64,000 nucleotides of DNA, taken from a bacterium. GTDB taxonomy: Bacteria; Joyebacterota; Joyebacteria; Joyebacterales; Joyebacteraceae. The position numbers were made by a program, and so were the translations under genes. The DNA is taken from contig JALGZK010000001.1 of assembly GCA_025774935.1 (NCBI GenBank), positions 186,001-250,000 of the forward strand, read 5' to 3'. The notes below the pieces were generated by a model that was given only the letters and a program-made list of their open reading frames with translations, was not told where the DNA came from and made no database searches. Shown here one piece after another: positions 63,612 through 64,000 of the stretch. Numbering within the stretch: the first letter of the stretch is position 1; every line of letters begins with the position of its first letter.

Positions 63612-64000
63612 ATGGACGTCTCGATACTCATCCCGCTCCTGAACGAGGAAGAGAGCCTGCGCGAGCTCTATCGGAGGATCTCCGCTGCGATGGAGCCGCT
63701 GGGTAAGCAGTGGGAGGTCGTCTTCGTGAACGACGGGAGCACGGACGGCTCGATGGACGTCCTGAGGGAGCTCTACGAGGCCCACGGGAACGTCAAGGTG
63801 CTCGCGTTCGGCAGGAACCTCGGGAAGTCGGCCGCGCTCGCCGTCGGGTTCCGCGAGGTCCAGGGAGAGGCCGTCGTGACGATGGACGCGGACCTCCAGG
63901 ACGACCCCTCCGAGATCCCGAAGATGCTCGACCTCCTGAACGAGGGCTGCGACCTCGTCAGCGGGTGGAAGAAAGAGAGGCAGGACCCGCTCTCGAAGCG
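63612..64000 (+). CDS. Family 2 glycosyltransferase, polyprenyl-phosphate type (3' end outside window)
   Basis: The first 129 residues are visible: MDVSILIPLLNEEESLRELY, VFVNDGSTDGS, GRNLGKSAALAVGF and TMDADLQDDPSEIPKM. This is the DPM1/DPMS-like group that loads a sugar onto a polyprenyl phosphate, and the DADLQDDP motif is intact, unlike the enzyme at 57484. It begins 49 nt after the epimerase and runs off the window. Confidence 0.9.
   Translation, partial: MDVSILIPLLNEEESLRELYRRISAAMEPLGKQWEVVFVNDGSTDGSMDVLRELYEAHGNVKVLAFGRNLGKSAALAVGFREVQGEAVVTMDADLQDDPSEIPKMLDLLNEGCDLVSGWKKERQDPLSK

Overview
The window is 64 kb of high-GC bacterial chromosome, densely packed and almost entirely on the + strand, with many GTG/TTG starts and frequent ATGA/GTGA-type overlaps between neighbouring genes. 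I see no phage, insertion sequence or CRISPR array. The gene set suggests an uncultured, probably diderm, at least partly anaerobic lineage, perhaps in or near the FCB superphylum: a four-subunit 2-oxoacid:ferredoxin oxidoreductase, a K+-type membrane pyrophosphatase, a bacterial GGGP synthase, selA, sigma-54-type promoters and lipoproteins. The phylum assignment is an inference, not a demonstration.

Layout. 1-1.8 kb: end of a DUF4136-like protein and an acidic lipoprotein. 2.0-8.4 kb: an operon of an Mre11/SbcD-like nuclease, a Rad50/YhaN-like ATPase with two membrane helices where a zinc hook would be, and a membrane-anchored zinc-ribbon CHAT protease, followed by an ECF sigma factor and a two-zinc-finger anti-sigma candidate. 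8.5-11.9 kb: a sigma-54 promoter ahead of a membrane histidine kinase and a receiver-GGDEF regulator. 12-16 kb: tadA, three tRNAs, large SRP RNA, dnaX, ybaB, recR (same order as in Bacillus, apart from the tRNAs). 16-19.3 kb: porCDAB. 19.3-26.8 kb: pgsA, pgpA, cinA, thpR, recA, recX, alaS. 26.9-31.8 kb: GGGP synthase, rmlA, rmlD, gmhA, udk, a UbiA-family transferase. 31.9-35.7 kb: ispE, spoVG, tRNA-Gln, prs, rplY, pth (again a Bacillus-like order). 35.7-42.6 kb: hppA, ychF, rpsF, rpsR, rplI, a PPIC/TPR lipoprotein and an ArsB/SLC13-type permease. 42.7-44.1 kb: the only minus-strand gene, a secreted protein with its own sigma-54 promoter. 44.5-52.3 kb: selA, a degenerate P-loop/SPOR protein, smc, ftsY. 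52.3-56.7 kb: FMN riboswitch, ribD-ribE-ribBA-ribH, nusB. 56.7-64 kb: a phosphoesterase, then an overlapping cluster (GT2, radical SAM, DUF362, methyltransferase-like, flippase-like, epimerase, GT2) that looks like an undescribed surface-glycan or glycolipid pathway.

Regulatory picture. Seven TTGAC(A/C/T) -35 boxes are followed after exactly 17 nt by TAnnnT -10 boxes; six sit in front of transcription units and one lies inside ispE upstream of spoVG. Two near-perfect sigma-54 promoters precede signalling and secretion genes. Two genes, tadA and rmlA, appear to begin at non-standard codons (ACG and ATC).

The best candidates for something undescribed are the Mre11/Rad50-like plus CHAT protease operon with its adjacent sigma/anti-sigma pair (2.0-8.4 kb), and the GT2/radical SAM/DUF362/methyltransferase/flippase cluster (57.5-64 kb).
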